From Nannocystis sp. (GTDB lineage: Bacteria > Myxococcota_A > Polyangia > Nannocystales > Nannocystaceae): 64,000 bases of DNA. The stretch covers positions 1-64,000 of the forward strand of contig NZ_JADJNN010000004.1 of assembly GCF_016714285.1 (NCBI RefSeq). Reading direction: 5' to 3'. Below are positions 18,341 to 26,317 of the stretch, piece after piece (within the stretch, counting starts at the first letter, position 1; every line of letters begins with the position of its first letter). The position numbers and the translations under genes are program-made. The notes under the pieces are model-generated. The model had not been told where the DNA came from. It saw only the letters and a program-made list of their open reading frames with translations, and did not search any database.

Positions 18341-19189
18341 ATGTGGCCACGCTTCGAACAAGTCACGAGCCGCGACGTCCTCGAGCGCCTCCCGTTCCTC
18401 GACCTCCCGTTCGACCGCTACGGCATGGACCCGTACGGCATCTCGCGACACCACCTCGGCCTCTTCATGACGCTGCTCGAGGGGTTCTACAAGCACTACT
18501 TCCGCGTCCGCTGCTTCGGCCTCGAGCACATCCCCAAGACCGGCGCCGGCATGCTGGTCGGCAACCACTCCGGTGGCATCCCAGCCGACGGCGGCATGAT
18601 CGTCGCATCCCTGTTCTTCTCCCTGAACCCGCCCCGCGCCGTCCACGGCATGGTCGAGAAGTTCGCCCAGGAGTGGCCCTTCGTCAGCCAGTGGTTCAAC
18701 CGCGTCGGCCAGCTCCCCGGCCTCCCCGAGCACGCCATCCGCCTGCTCCACGACGGCCGCCTGCTCATGGTCTTCCCCGAGGGCGCCCGCGGCCTCGGCA
18801 AGCTCTACAAAGACCGCTACCACCTCAGCCACTTCGGCACCGGCTTCATGCGCATCGCCCTCCAGACCGGCACCCCGGTCGTCCCCTTCGCCTTCATCGG
18901 CGGCGAGGAAGCCATGCCCACGATCTTCCACGCCAAGCGCCTCGCTCGCATCGTCGGCGCCCCCTACTGGCCCGTCCCGCCGTACCTCCTGCCCTTCCCG
19001 CTCCCCCTCAGCTGCGAGATCCACTACGGCAAGCCGATGCACTTCCCGGGCAACGGCAACGAACCCGATGAGGTCGTCGAGGGCTACGTCGAGCAGGTCA
19101 AGAGCGTCATCAACCTCCTCGTCACCCGCGGCCGCGCCGTCCACGAGCAGCGCCGCTCCGGCGCCAACCTCTCGGAGCCCACGCCATGA
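18341..19189 (+). CDS. PlsC-like glycerolipid acyltransferase
   Basis: 282 aa. The LPLAT/AGPAT catalytic motif NHSGGIPAD (NHX4D-like, with the His and Asp of the charge relay) is at about 83-91. The second substrate motif FPEGARG is at about 144-150, and PVVPFAFIGGEEAMP is the downstream conserved strand. This class moves an acyl chain to a lysolipid or glycerol-phosphate at the inner membrane. The C-terminus continues past the domain with a basic tail. It overlaps the next SDR gene by four bases, so the two are one unit. The acceptor is unknown. Confidence 0.87.
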   Translation: MWPRFEQVTSRDVLERLPFLDLPFDRYGMDPYGISRHHLGLFMTLLEGFYKHYFRVRCFGLEHIPKTGAGMLVGNHSGGIPADGGMIVASLFFSLNPPRAVHGMVEKFAQEWPFVSQWFNRVGQLPGLPEHAIRLLHDGRLLMVFPEGARGLGKLYKDRYHLSHFGTGFMRIALQTGTPVVPFAFIGGEEAMPTIFHAKRLARIVGAPYWPVPPYLLPFPLPLSCEIHYGKPMHFPGNGNEPDEVVEGYVEQVKSVINLLVTRGRAVHEQRRSGANLSEPTP

Positions 19190-20097
19190 AGGTCCTCATC
19201 ACCGGCATCAACGGCAACCACGCCCGTATGGTCGCCCTGCGCCTGCTCGCGCAGGGCCACGAGATCTTCGGCATCGACCGCCGCCCCTGGCCCGACGCCC
19301 CGCCCAACATCCACGTCTTCCAGACCGACGTCCGCAAGCGCCCCGCCGCCGACGTGTTCCGCCAGCACCGCCCCGAGGTCGTCATCCACATGGCGACCAT
19401 CACCCACTTCTCCGCCCGCGCCGACGAGCGCCTGCGCATCAACCTCCACGGCACCCGCCTCGTGTTCGACTACTGCCACGAATTCGGCGTCAAGCAGGTC
19501 GTCTTCGTCGGCCGCCACACCATCTACGGCGCCGCCCCCGACGCCCCGCTCTACCGCACCGAGGACGAGCCCCCGCTCGCCGTCAGCACCTTCCCCGAGC
19601 TCGCCGACCTCGTCGCCGCGGACCTCTACGCCGGCTCCGCGCTGTGGCGCTGGCCCGAGCTCAAGACCGCGGTCCTGCGCCTGGTCTACCTGCTCGGCCC
19701 GGCCCGCCGCGGCACCCTCGCCAACCTGCTCGACGGCAAGCGCGTGCCGATGATCCTCGGCTTCGACCCGCTCTACCACTTCATGCACGACGAGGACGCC
19801 GTCGAGGCGATCATCCGCACCATCGACCACCAGCTCAGCGGCGTCTTCAACGTCGCCGGCCCGCCTCCGATCCCGCTCTCCGTGCTCGCCCGCGGCACCG
19901 GACGCCAGGCCATCCCGATCCCCGAGCCGCTGTTTCGCTACGCCGTCGGCCGCTTCGGCCTCGCCTACCTCCCGCCCGGCGCCGCCCTCCACATCAAGCA
20001 CCCGATCGTCGTCGACGCCGCAGCCTTCCGCGCCGCCACCGGCTTCCAGCACCAGTACGACGCCCACGAGATCATGCGCGGCTTCCGTGACGGCTGA
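19186..20097 (+). CDS. extended SDR/NAD-dependent epimerase-like protein lacking the YxxxK motif
   Basis: 303 aa. MKVLITGINGNHARMVALRL gives the TGxxGxxA cofactor motif, HMATITHFSARADERLRIN corresponds to the epimerase NxxG region, and VFVGRHTIYG to the strand-5 motif. At the place where extended SDRs have catalytic Tyr-x-x-x-Lys, this protein reads PELADLVAADLY (about 137-148) with no YxxxK. It may bind NAD(P) without classical catalysis. It is translationally coupled to the acyltransferase upstream. Its stop codon abuts the convergent stop at 20098 so that both form TGATCA. Confidence 0.85.
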   Translation: MKVLITGINGNHARMVALRLLAQGHEIFGIDRRPWPDAPPNIHVFQTDVRKRPAADVFRQHRPEVVIHMATITHFSARADERLRINLHGTRLVFDYCHEFGVKQVVFVGRHTIYGAAPDAPLYRTEDEPPLAVSTFPELADLVAADLYAGSALWRWPELKTAVLRLVYLLGPARRGTLANLLDGKRVPMILGFDPLYHFMHDEDAVEAIIRTIDHQLSGVFNVAGPPPIPLSVLARGTGRQAIPIPEPLFRYAVGRFGLAYLPPGAALHIKHPIVVDAAAFRAATGFQHQYDAHEIMRGFRDG

Positions 20098-20778
20098 TCA
20101 GCTGCCGCGATACGGGTCCGGGTCGTAGCGCAGCAGCGCCAGCTCGAAGGCCTCGAGGTGCTCGGCCAGCAGCTCGATGCGCCGCCGCTGCTGCCCACGA
20201 TCGAGCTCCCTCACCGTCGCCGGATCTTCCGCGAGCGACTCACCGAGCAACACGCTCACGACGTCGCGGTGCGAGACCCCGAGCCGCTCGATCACCTCCG
20301 CCTCGAGCACCCCGAGCTCGCGCACCGCCGACACCCACGCCCACGCGAGCTCCTCGATCGCCGGCTCGTCGGGCGCCGCCGCCTCGATCGCAAACCGCAA
20401 GATCCGCGTCTCCTGGGCCAGACGCGCCAGCCGCGGCGGCAGGTGCCCGGTCGCCAGCGCCACATCGTCACCCGCCCGCAGCTGTTGCTCGAGCAACCAT
20501 CCCGGCCGGGCGATCACGGGGGTGAACAGCGCCAGGCACGACACGCTGAACACCACCACGAAGAAGCCGAACACGATCCAGCTGAAGCCAACCAACCCAG
20601 CGATGATCGCCGCAGCGATCCACGCCACCGCCTGCCACGCCAGCACGAGCCGGGCCCAGCGCCCCCACTGCACCCTCCGGGCCTCGATCGCCGCGATCCC
20701 CCGCTCATGGCGCGCAGTGCGCGTTTGCGCACGAATCACAGCGCCAGCGCCAGCACGCGGGTCCCCATCACCTCGCAT
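20098..20778 (-). CDS. two-TM membrane protein with coiled cytoplasmic domain, unknown
   Basis: 226 aa. A basic N-terminus rich in Arg leads to two adjacent hydrophobic helices at about 42-85 (LVLAWQAVAWIAAAIIAGLV and IVFGFFVVVFSVSCLALF). A long Glu/Leu/Ala-rich helical region follows, ending HLEAFELALLRYDPDPYRGS. No family recognised. The start ATG 20778 is chosen over the GTG at 20787 because the GTG sits inside the TAGAGT -10 box (20791-20786) while the ATG is seven bases after it. Confidence 0.65.
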   Translation of the reverse strand: MRGDGDPRAGAGAVIRAQTRTARHERGIAAIEARRVQWGRWARLVLAWQAVAWIAAAIIAGLVGFSWIVFGFFVVVFSVSCLALFTPVIARPGWLLEQQLRAGDDVALATGHLPPRLARLAQETRILRFAIEAAAPDEPAIEELAWAWVSAVRELGVLEAEVIERLGVSHRDVVSVLLGESLAEDPATVRELDRGQQRRRIELLAEHLEAFELALLRYDPDPYRGS

Positions 20779-20785
20779 CCTCCGC

Positions 20786-20791
20786 ACTCTA
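20786..20791 (-). promoter_or_regulatory. -10-like box TAGAGT
   Basis: Minus-strand TAGAGT overlaps the in-frame GTG at 20787 and ends seven bases before ATG 20778, arguing for the ATG as start and for a leaderless message. Confidence 0.45.
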
Positions 20792-20876
20792 CCGCAGCAC
20801 CGGGGCTCCCCGACGACAGCGGCCCCGCAGCCCGCTCGCGCGCCCGCTTTGTTCCGCCGGCATCAGCGACTCGGTT

Positions 20877-20882
20877 TAGAAT
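20877..20882 (+). promoter_or_regulatory. -10-like box TAGAAT
   Basis: TTTAGAAT lies 54 bases before ATG 20937, leaving a real leader, unlike most promoters here. Confidence 0.4.
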
Positions 20883-20936
20883 GCGGCCACTCGCATCGGT
20901 CTACCGCTGCGCCCCCTCCCAAGGCCCAGGACATCC

Positions 20937-21680
20937 ATGACCCACAGCTCCACCGCCTCTGCACCTCGCCGTCGCCGCCTCCCCCGCCTCTCCCGCGGCC
21001 TGTGCCTCGCCGCGAGCCTGGGCGCCGCCGCAGCCGGCGTTGCAATGACCAGCAGCGAGGCCCAGGCTGCCCCCAAGATCTTGCGCGAGGGCACCCGCCC
21101 AATGGCCTTCCTCCTCGGCCTCGGCCCCTCCTGGGGCGTCGGCGGCAGCGGTTGGTACTACTCCCACGGCCCCGGCTGCAAGGACGGCTTCTGCAACTAC
21201 GGCGGCTGGGGCGGTCGCTACGGCGGCGCCTTCAAGGTCACGCAGGAGTTCATGGGCCACTTCAAGGGCGACTCCTCCGGCCCCGCGCTCGGCGTGATCC
21301 TCAACGAGACCTTCACGGGCCCGTACGTCGGCTTCAACATCGCCCCCAAGTTCACCTACGACATTCAGGTCAAGAAGGGCCTCGCCCTCTACGTATCCCC
21401 CAGCGTCTCACTCGGCTACGGCCTGCTGCACTACCGACCCGCCTACTACGGCTACTACGCTGGCGCCAACTACCACGCCGCCAACCTTCAGTTCGGCGTC
21501 GCGCTCAAGCTCATCATCAACGACCGCTGGCTGGTCTTCGCCCAGCTGCCCAACTTCGACTTCCTGATCGGCCCCGGCAGCTACTACTACGCCAACGGGG
21601 CCTGCGCCGCCGGTTTCAACTGCGGCACCTTCTTCGTCTCCCGCATGGACTTCATCCTCGGCGGCGGCGTCACCTTCTAG
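20937..21680 (+). CDS. exported outer-membrane-barrel-like protein, unknown
   Basis: 247 aa. The signal peptide has a basic start (APRRRRLPRLSR), a hydrophobic core and a likely cleavage after EAQA (about residue 45). The mature part is rich in Gly, Tyr and Phe with alternating polar and hydrophobic stretches (YVGFNIAPKFTYDI, LALYVSPSVSLGYGLL, LQFGVALKLIINDRWLVFAQLPNFDF) and ends in FILGGGVTF, a terminal aromatic typical of outer-membrane beta-barrels. Two cysteine pairs (GCKDGFC, ACAAGFNC) sit in loops. Function unknown. It is closed by the hairpin at 21704-21729. Confidence 0.75.
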   Translation: MTHSSTASAPRRRRLPRLSRGLCLAASLGAAAAGVAMTSSEAQAAPKILREGTRPMAFLLGLGPSWGVGGSGWYYSHGPGCKDGFCNYGGWGGRYGGAFKVTQEFMGHFKGDSSGPALGVILNETFTGPYVGFNIAPKFTYDIQVKKGLALYVSPSVSLGYGLLHYRPAYYGYYAGANYHAANLQFGVALKLIINDRWLVFAQLPNFDFLIGPGSYYYANGACAAGFNCGTFFVSRMDFILGGGVTF

Positions 21681-21703
21681 CCCCGCGAGCTTCGGCTCCC
21701 CCC

Positions 21704-21729
21704 ACGGGCACGCCACACCGCGTGCCCGT
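21704..21729 (+). terminator. hairpin after the outer-membrane-like gene
   Basis: ACGGGCACGC and GCGTGCCCGT form a perfect 10-bp stem with loop CACACC, 24 bases after the stop. No long T run follows, so it may act with Rho or as an mRNA end. Confidence 0.7.
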
Positions 21730-21765
21730 TCCACGTCGGTGCACAATCTCTGTGCCAGCGCGTGC

Positions 21766-21771
21766 TAGCGT
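21766..21771 (+). promoter_or_regulatory. extended -10 box TGCTAGCGT
   Basis: TGC-TAGCGT ends six bases before GTG 21778, predicting a leaderless start. Confidence 0.4.
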
Positions 21772-21777
21772 GCCCGC

Positions 21778-22638
21778 GTGCCGCTCCCAGCCCACATGCT
21801 GCCCGTCGCCGTCATCGGCGCCGGCTTCCTCGGCCGCCCCCTCGCGCTCGCCCTCCCGCGCCCCGTGCTCGCCCTGTCCCGCAGCGGCCGCCGTGACGCC
21901 TGGCCCGAGGGACATGTCCCCGAGGACATTCAGCTTCACGCCCTCGACCTCCTCCACGCCGACGCGTCCGTCATCACCGCTGCCCTCGCCCCCGCGCGCA
22001 GCCTCGTGATCTGCGTCGCCGCCGGACGCAGCCAGGATCGCCGCGCCCTCTACCTCGAAGGCACGCGCCGCCTGCTCGTCGCCTGCACCGGCCTCGCCCT
22101 CACCCGCGTCGTCTACACCTCCTCCACCTCCGCCCTGCCCGAACGCGACGGCTGGATCGACGACGACGAGCCCGCCCGCCCCGACGACCCTCGCGGCCAG
22201 GTCCAACGGGACGCCGAAGATCTCGTGCGGGCCCACTGCGAGGCCCAGCGCTGGCCGTGGCTGATCCTCCGCCTCGCCGGCCTCTACGGCCCCGGACGCG
22301 AGCTGTTCCGCCTCTACCGCGACGACCCCGGCGCGCTACAACCCGGCGACGGCATGCAGGCCACCAACCTCATCCACCGCGACGACGCCGTCGCCGCCTG
22401 CCTCGCCGCCCTCGCCCTCCCCCCGCGCCACAGCGCCATCGTCAACGTCTGTGACGACGACCACCGCCCGCGCCGCAGCATGTTCGCCGCCCTCGCCCAC
22501 GCCGCGGACCGCCCCGAGCCGCGCTGGCAGCACCCCGCCGGCCCCCTCCGCGGCAAGCAAGTTCGCAACGATCGCATGAAGCAACTCCTCGGCCTGCACC
22601 TGCGTCACCCACAGCACGCCCTCCCGCCCCCTTTATAA
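21778..22638 (+). CDS. NAD(P)-dependent epimerase/reductase-like SDR
   Basis: 286 aa, GTG start. PVAVIGAGFLGRPLALAL gives GxGxxG. The protein then reads LVICVAAGRSQDRRALYLEGT, RVVYTSSTSALPE (strand-5 SSTS motif), and a late LRLAGLYGPGRELFRLYR followed by NLIHRDDAVAACLAAL, the YeeZ-like atypical SDR pattern. The usual YxxxK is not obvious; RGQVQRDAEDLV occupies that site. A copy of the dispersed 22-bp repeat lies inside at 21910-21931. Its stop codon touches another copy at 22638. Substrate unknown. Confidence 0.8.
   Translation: MPLPAHMLPVAVIGAGFLGRPLALALPRPVLALSRSGRRDAWPEGHVPEDIQLHALDLLHADASVITAALAPARSLVICVAAGRSQDRRALYLEGTRRLLVACTGLALTRVVYTSSTSALPERDGWIDDDEPARPDDPRGQVQRDAEDLVRAHCEAQRWPWLILRLAGLYGPGRELFRLYRDDPGALQPGDGMQATNLIHRDDAVAACLAALALPPRHSAIVNVCDDDHRPRRSMFAALAHAADRPEPRWQHPAGPLRGKQVRNDRMKQLLGLHLRHPQHALPPPL
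21910..21931 (-). repeat. dispersed 22-bp repeat, copy 2
   Basis: On the minus strand GAATGTCC, TCGG, GGACATGTCC: right half perfect, left half 6 of 8. Inside the SDR coding sequence. Confidence 0.6.
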
Positions 22639-22659
22639 CCTGTCTTTTAAGACATGTAC
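22638..22659 (+). repeat. dispersed 22-bp repeat, copy 3
   Basis: ACCTGTCT, TTTA, AGACATGTAC: three differences from consensus but preserving the hairpin potential (TGTCTT/AAGACA). It starts on the last base of the SDR stop codon in an AT-rich island that also contains TATAGG at 22668-22673. Confidence 0.6.
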
Positions 22660-22798
22660 AAAGGTATAGGTCGCCCCCACTGCCACCCGGCGCAGGCGCC
22701 GCGCCGCGCGGGCGGGCCCGCCCGGACCACCACCCCGACGAGAAATTCGGCCCCGGCCTTGCCCGCCAGCCTCCCGTGCTTAAACCCGAAGCCACGCC

Positions 22799-23716
22799 AT
22801 GAACCTCCCAGTCGCATCCGCCGTCACCCACGTCTTGCCGATGCCGACCGACGGCACCATGGCGCCGCACATCGACCTCGGCGAGCTTCAGGCAGAGCTC
22901 GAGGGCGTCGCCACCGAGGCCCTGCACGCCCGTCGCGCTGGCCTCTCCTTACTCGAGGCCGTCTGGGATCCGCGCTACCCGGGCCTGCGTGAGTTCCACC
23001 AGGGCATCCGCGACGCCCTCTTCGTCGAGATCCCGCAAGAGTTCGAGCCCTGGGCCCGCGCCGCCACCAGCAGCCGCGGCGACGCCCGCTTCGATGGCAT
23101 GCAGCGCACCCTCTTCTCCTTCGCCCGCGCCCGCGCCGAGGACGACCTCTCCGCCCTCCAGGCCGCGCTCGCCGAGCTCCTCGTGTTCGAGGCCGTGCGC
23201 CTGCGCCTCCTGGTCACCGCCCTCGGCAGCGCCGAGTTCGAGCTCCTCGGCGGCGAGGAGTCCGACGTCGACGCGATCGCCTGGGCTGAGGTCGGCGCCC
23301 TGCTTCACCGCGACGAGCTCAGCGACCCCGAGGTCCGTCCGCTCACCGTCATCCTCGCCGCTGCGAACGTCGCCCTCGCCCGCGACGCCGCCGAGCGGGC
23401 CCACGAGCTGCGCTCCAGCGGCGACGACTTCCGCGAGGAGCTGCGCATGCGTGCCCGCCTGCGCGCCGCCCTCCGCGAGCTCCGGCTCCCGGAGGCCGTC
23501 CTCCTGGAGAACGCATTGTCCGCCCTCCTCGGGGGCGACCGCCGCGAGCTGGTCGACCTCCAGGCCGAGCGCCCCGTCGCCCTCGATGGCATGAGCCGCC
23601 AGGCCATGGACCAGCGGGTCTCTCGCGGCCGTCGCAGCCTCACTCACCCGCGCGCCAGCTGGCCCCGCCGCCGCCGCCCAGCCCTCTTCGACCTCCTGCG
23701 CGACACCTCGGTTTGA
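22799..23716 (+). CDS. hypothetical alpha-helical protein
   Basis: 305 aa, rich in Ala, Leu, Glu and Arg with no membrane segment. It reads as long amphipathic helices (IDLGELQAELEGVATEALHA, DDLSALQAALAELLVFEAVR, DFREELRMRARLRAALRELR). Near the C-terminus AMDQRVSRGRRSL resembles the DNA-recognition helix of a sigma-like helix-turn-helix, but the evidence is weak. I recognise no family. The upstream 160 bases hold copy 3 of the dispersed repeat and a possible TATAGG promoter. Followed by the two lspA genes on the same strand. Confidence 0.6.
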   Translation: MNLPVASAVTHVLPMPTDGTMAPHIDLGELQAELEGVATEALHARRAGLSLLEAVWDPRYPGLREFHQGIRDALFVEIPQEFEPWARAATSSRGDARFDGMQRTLFSFARARAEDDLSALQAALAELLVFEAVRLRLLVTALGSAEFELLGGEESDVDAIAWAEVGALLHRDELSDPEVRPLTVILAAANVALARDAAERAHELRSSGDDFREELRMRARLRAALRELRLPEAVLLENALSALLGGDRRELVDLQAERPVALDGMSRQAMDQRVSRGRRSLTHPRASWPRRRRPALFDLLRDTSV

Positions 23717-23735
23717 ACCACTCGCGCGGGCCGGG

Positions 23736-23741
23736 TATGCT
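23736..23741 (+). promoter_or_regulatory. -10-like box TATGCT
   Basis: TATGCT ends 11 bases before the first lspA ATG; predicted leader about five bases. Confidence 0.45.
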
Positions 23742-23752
23742 CGCCCGCCCGC

Positions 23753-24307
23753 ATGACCGACGCACCCACTGTCGACCGAGGCCCGTCCCGCGGCGCACGC
23801 ATCGCCCTCGTACTCGGCGTCCTCATCCCCGCCCTCGCCCTCGACCTGTGGACCAAAGCCTGGGCCTGGGAGCATCTGCGCACCCAGCCCGGCCGCGAGA
23901 TCGTCAAGGACTTCTTCTACCTCGACTTCGCCTTCAACACCGGCTCGGCCTTCGGCTTCCTGCGCGACGCCGGCTGGTCGCGCCTCTTCTTCATCGCCAT
24001 CACGGTCGCCGCGCTGGTCTACATGGCGCGCCTCGCCCTGACCCTCACCACCCGCGCCGGCTCTGGCTTCGTCGCCATCGGCCTCATCGCCTCCGGCGCC
24101 CTCGGCAACCTGCACGACCGCTTCGTCCGCGTCTTCATGGACCAGTACGGAGTGGTCGACTTCATCGTCGTCTACTATTGGCCGGGCAAGCGCTGGCCCG
24201 CCTTCAACATCGCCGACGCCGCCCTCGTCGCCGGCGTCCTCCTCTTCATGATCTACCTCCGTCGCCACGGCGACCCCGCCAGCCCCGAAAAGCCCCTGGC
24301 CGCCTGA
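23753..24307 (+). CDS. lspA: lipoprotein signal peptidase, copy 1
   Basis: 184 aa. The inner-membrane aspartyl protease that cleaves prolipoproteins before the lipidated cysteine. There are four hydrophobic helices. Family motifs are FNTGSAFGFL (about 61-70), GALGNLHDR (116-123), VVDF with catalytic D136, and FNIAD with catalytic D155. Between the two aspartates is an extended VVYYWPGKRWPA loop, longer than in E. coli. It is followed 60 bases later by a paralogue with its own promoter-like box. Relevant here because the window encodes several lipobox proteins. Confidence 0.93.
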   Translation: MTDAPTVDRGPSRGARIALVLGVLIPALALDLWTKAWAWEHLRTQPGREIVKDFFYLDFAFNTGSAFGFLRDAGWSRLFFIAITVAALVYMARLALTLTTRAGSGFVAIGLIASGALGNLHDRFVRVFMDQYGVVDFIVVYYWPGKRWPAFNIADAALVAGVLLFMIYLRRHGDPASPEKPLAA

Positions 24308-24350
24308 AGCGGGCCTCTGCGCGCTGCTTTGCCTGATCCGAGCCCTGCGC

Positions 24351-24356
24351 TACACT
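24351..24356 (+). promoter_or_regulatory. -10-like box TACACT
   Basis: TACACT ends 11 bases before the second lspA ATG, the same spacing as for the first copy. Confidence 0.45.
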
Positions 24357-24367
24357 CGTCGACCCGC

Positions 24368-24961
24368 ATGCTCGTGCAAGCCTCCGACTCTGCCACCAAG
24401 CCGCCCGTCGTGACCGCCGACCCGGGCCGCCGCCGGGCCGTCATCGCCGCCTCGATCGCCACCGTCGCCTTCCTCGCGCTCGATCTGTGGACCAAGAACT
24501 GGGCCTGGCACACGCTCCGCGACGCGCCGCGGATCGCCGTGATCAAGAAGTGGTTCTACCTCGACTTCAGCTTCAACACCGGCTCCGCCTTCGGCTTCCT
24601 GCGCGGGCATGACTTCTCGCGCCCGCTCTTCATCGCCATCACCCTCGCCACCGTCGTGTACATGGCCACGCTGGTGCGCAAGCTGCCCACGGAGCGCCTC
24701 TACGGCTTCGTCGCCATCGGCTGCATCATCGGCGGCGCGCTCGGCAACCTGCACGACCGCCTGCTCCGCCAGATGCTCCTCAACGGCGAGCCCAAGCACG
24801 GCGTCGTCGACTTCATCCAGGTCTACTACGCCCAGGGCAGCCCGGCCTGGCCGAACTTCAACATCGCGGACGTCGCCCTCGTGATCGGCGTGCTCCTCCT
24901 GATCCCCTTCCTGATGTTCCACGCCGAGCCCCAGCCGACCCCCGCGAGCAGCCGCGCCTGA
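24368..24961 (+). CDS. lspA: lipoprotein signal peptidase, copy 2
   Basis: 197 aa, clearly paralogous to the upstream gene: LALDLWTKNWAWHTLR, FNTGSAFGFLRG, GGALGNLHDR, GVVDF with D148, and FNIAD with D168. The loop between HDR and GVVDF is six residues longer than in copy 1 (LLNGEPKHG). Both catalytic aspartates are kept, so both should be active. Start ATG 24368 follows TACACT. Its stop region is duplicated 62 bases downstream across the pabB stop. Confidence 0.93.
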   Translation: MLVQASDSATKPPVVTADPGRRRAVIAASIATVAFLALDLWTKNWAWHTLRDAPRIAVIKKWFYLDFSFNTGSAFGFLRGHDFSRPLFIAITLATVVYMATLVRKLPTERLYGFVAIGCIIGGALGNLHDRLLRQMLLNGEPKHGVVDFIQVYYAQGSPAWPNFNIADVALVIGVLLLIPFLMFHAEPQPTPASSRA

Positions 24962-25040
24962 GTCCGCCGCGATCGAAGCGCTCCGATTCGTCGTCACGCC
25001 GCCCTGCAGACAGCCGCGCCTGAGTCAGCCGCGATCGAAG
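24949..25040. repeat. 30-bp direct repeat across two convergent stop codons, period 62
   Basis: A 30-bp unit beginning CAGCCGCGCCTGAGTC (24949-24978) recurs at 25011-25040 with one mismatch. The first copy holds the lspA TGA; the second holds the end of pabB on the opposite strand. Confidence 0.85.
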
Positions 25041-26317
25041 GCCCGGACCTTCGCCCAGGTCTCCTGTCGCTCAGCCTCCGCGTCGCTGTCGATCACGATC
25101 CCGCCGCCGCTTTGCAGCGCCAGCCCGGCCTCGTCGAGCTCACCCGTGCGGATCGGGATGCTGCAGCGCAGCCCACCCGGCATCAACGCCACGATCGCCC
25201 CGCAGTACAAGCCGCGCCGACGCTGCTCGAGATCGTCGATGATCTGCGCCGTGCGCCGCTTCGGCGCCCCGGTGATGCTCCCGCCCGGGAACACCGCCGC
25301 GAGCAGCTCCGCCAGCCCCCAGCCCGGCCGCAGGGTACAGCGCACCTCCGAGACCAGGTGGTGCACCGTCGGCAGCGAGACAAGTGCTGGTCGCCGCGGC
25401 GCCTCGACCGTGCCCGCGATCGCCAGCCGGCCGAGGTCGTTGCGCACGAGGTCGACGATCATCACATGCTCGGCGAGGTCCTTCTCGCTGGCCAGCAACT
25501 CGGCCGCCGCCTCGGCATCGGCCTGCGGATCGCCGCCTCGCGCTCGCGTCCCCTTGATCGGCCAGGATCGGGCCAGATCGCCACCCCCGACCCCACGCCC
25601 CAGCTCCACCGCCAGCAGCGTCTCGGGTGAATTCGACACCACCCACAGCGGCGGCGCCAGGCCCTCGCCTCCCGCCAGCAGCGCCCCCATCGTCGCTGGC
25701 GTCGCCCCGCGCAGCGCCGCGTACACCGCGGCCGCGCGGACCGCCAGCGGCCGCGCCCCCCACTCCGGTCGCCACGGCGCCGCGAAGGCCTGGCTGAGGT
25801 TCACCTGGTAGGTCTCGCCCGCCGCGATGTACTCGCGCACCCTCGCCACCCGCGCCCGATACTCGTCCGCCGTCCACAGCGCCCGCAGCGGTCCCAAGGG
25901 CCAGGTCCCGGGGGACATGTCCTCAAGGACAGGTGCCTCATCGATCCGCCGCATCAGGCGGGCCCCCGCGCGCGCCTCGCCGTGCAGTCGCGGCGTCGGC
26001 CCCAGCTCGAGCGCCGCCCGGTAGCGACGCAGGCACAGCCCCGGCAGGCGGCCCGCCCGTGGCGCTCGCCCGAGCAGCAGGTCCGCCCCGAGCTCGTAGC
26101 TGAGGTGCCCGATCCACACGAACTGCGGCTCGGCCCGCCACAGCGCCTCGATCGCCTCGATCGATCGCATGCTGTCATCGGCCACCCCGAGGTCCGCCTC
26201 GAGGCCGAGCCAGCCGCGCTCCTCGCCGCCGTCGAGCCACGCGAAGGCCCCGCCGGGGTCGCTCGCCGCCAGCCCCACGATCCGCGCGCAGAGCCCGGAC
26301 CTCCCCCGTCCCGGCAT
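25025..26317 (-). CDS. pabB: aminodeoxychorismate synthase component I
   Basis: 430 aa, normal for PabB without a fused glutaminase. It makes 4-amino-4-deoxychorismate for folate. The N-terminal half is divergent. The chorismate-binding C-terminal half contains GETYQVNLSQAFAAPW, SNSPETLLAVE, WPIKGTRARGGDPQ, DLVRNDLGRLA, VHHLVSEVRC and FPGGSITGAPKRRTAQIIDDLE, all invariant family motifs. The PIKGT motif marks PabB rather than anthranilate synthase. The ATG at 26317 shares one base with the pgsA stop (TGATG). A dispersed repeat copy (25913-25934) encodes PVLEDMSP between the two halves. Confidence 0.93.
   Translation of the reverse strand: MPGRGRSGLCARIVGLAASDPGGAFAWLDGGEERGWLGLEADLGVADDSMRSIEAIEALWRAEPQFVWIGHLSYELGADLLLGRAPRAGRLPGLCLRRYRAALELGPTPRLHGEARAGARLMRRIDEAPVLEDMSPGTWPLGPLRALWTADEYRARVARVREYIAAGETYQVNLSQAFAAPWRPEWGARPLAVRAAAVYAALRGATPATMGALLAGGEGLAPPLWVVSNSPETLLAVELGRGVGGGDLARSWPIKGTRARGGDPQADAEAAAELLASEKDLAEHVMIVDLVRNDLGRLAIAGTVEAPRRPALVSLPTVHHLVSEVRCTLRPGWGLAELLAAVFPGGSITGAPKRRTAQIIDDLEQRRRGLYCGAIVALMPGGLRCSIPIRTGELDEAGLALQSGGGIVIDSDAEAERQETWAKVRAFDRG
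25913..25934 (-). repeat. dispersed 22-bp repeat, copy 4
   Basis: Minus strand ACCTGTCC, TTGA, GGACATGTCC, a perfect consensus match, in frame within pabB in the linker before the chorismate-binding domain. It encodes PVLEDMS, the same frame as copy 1. Confidence 0.8.
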
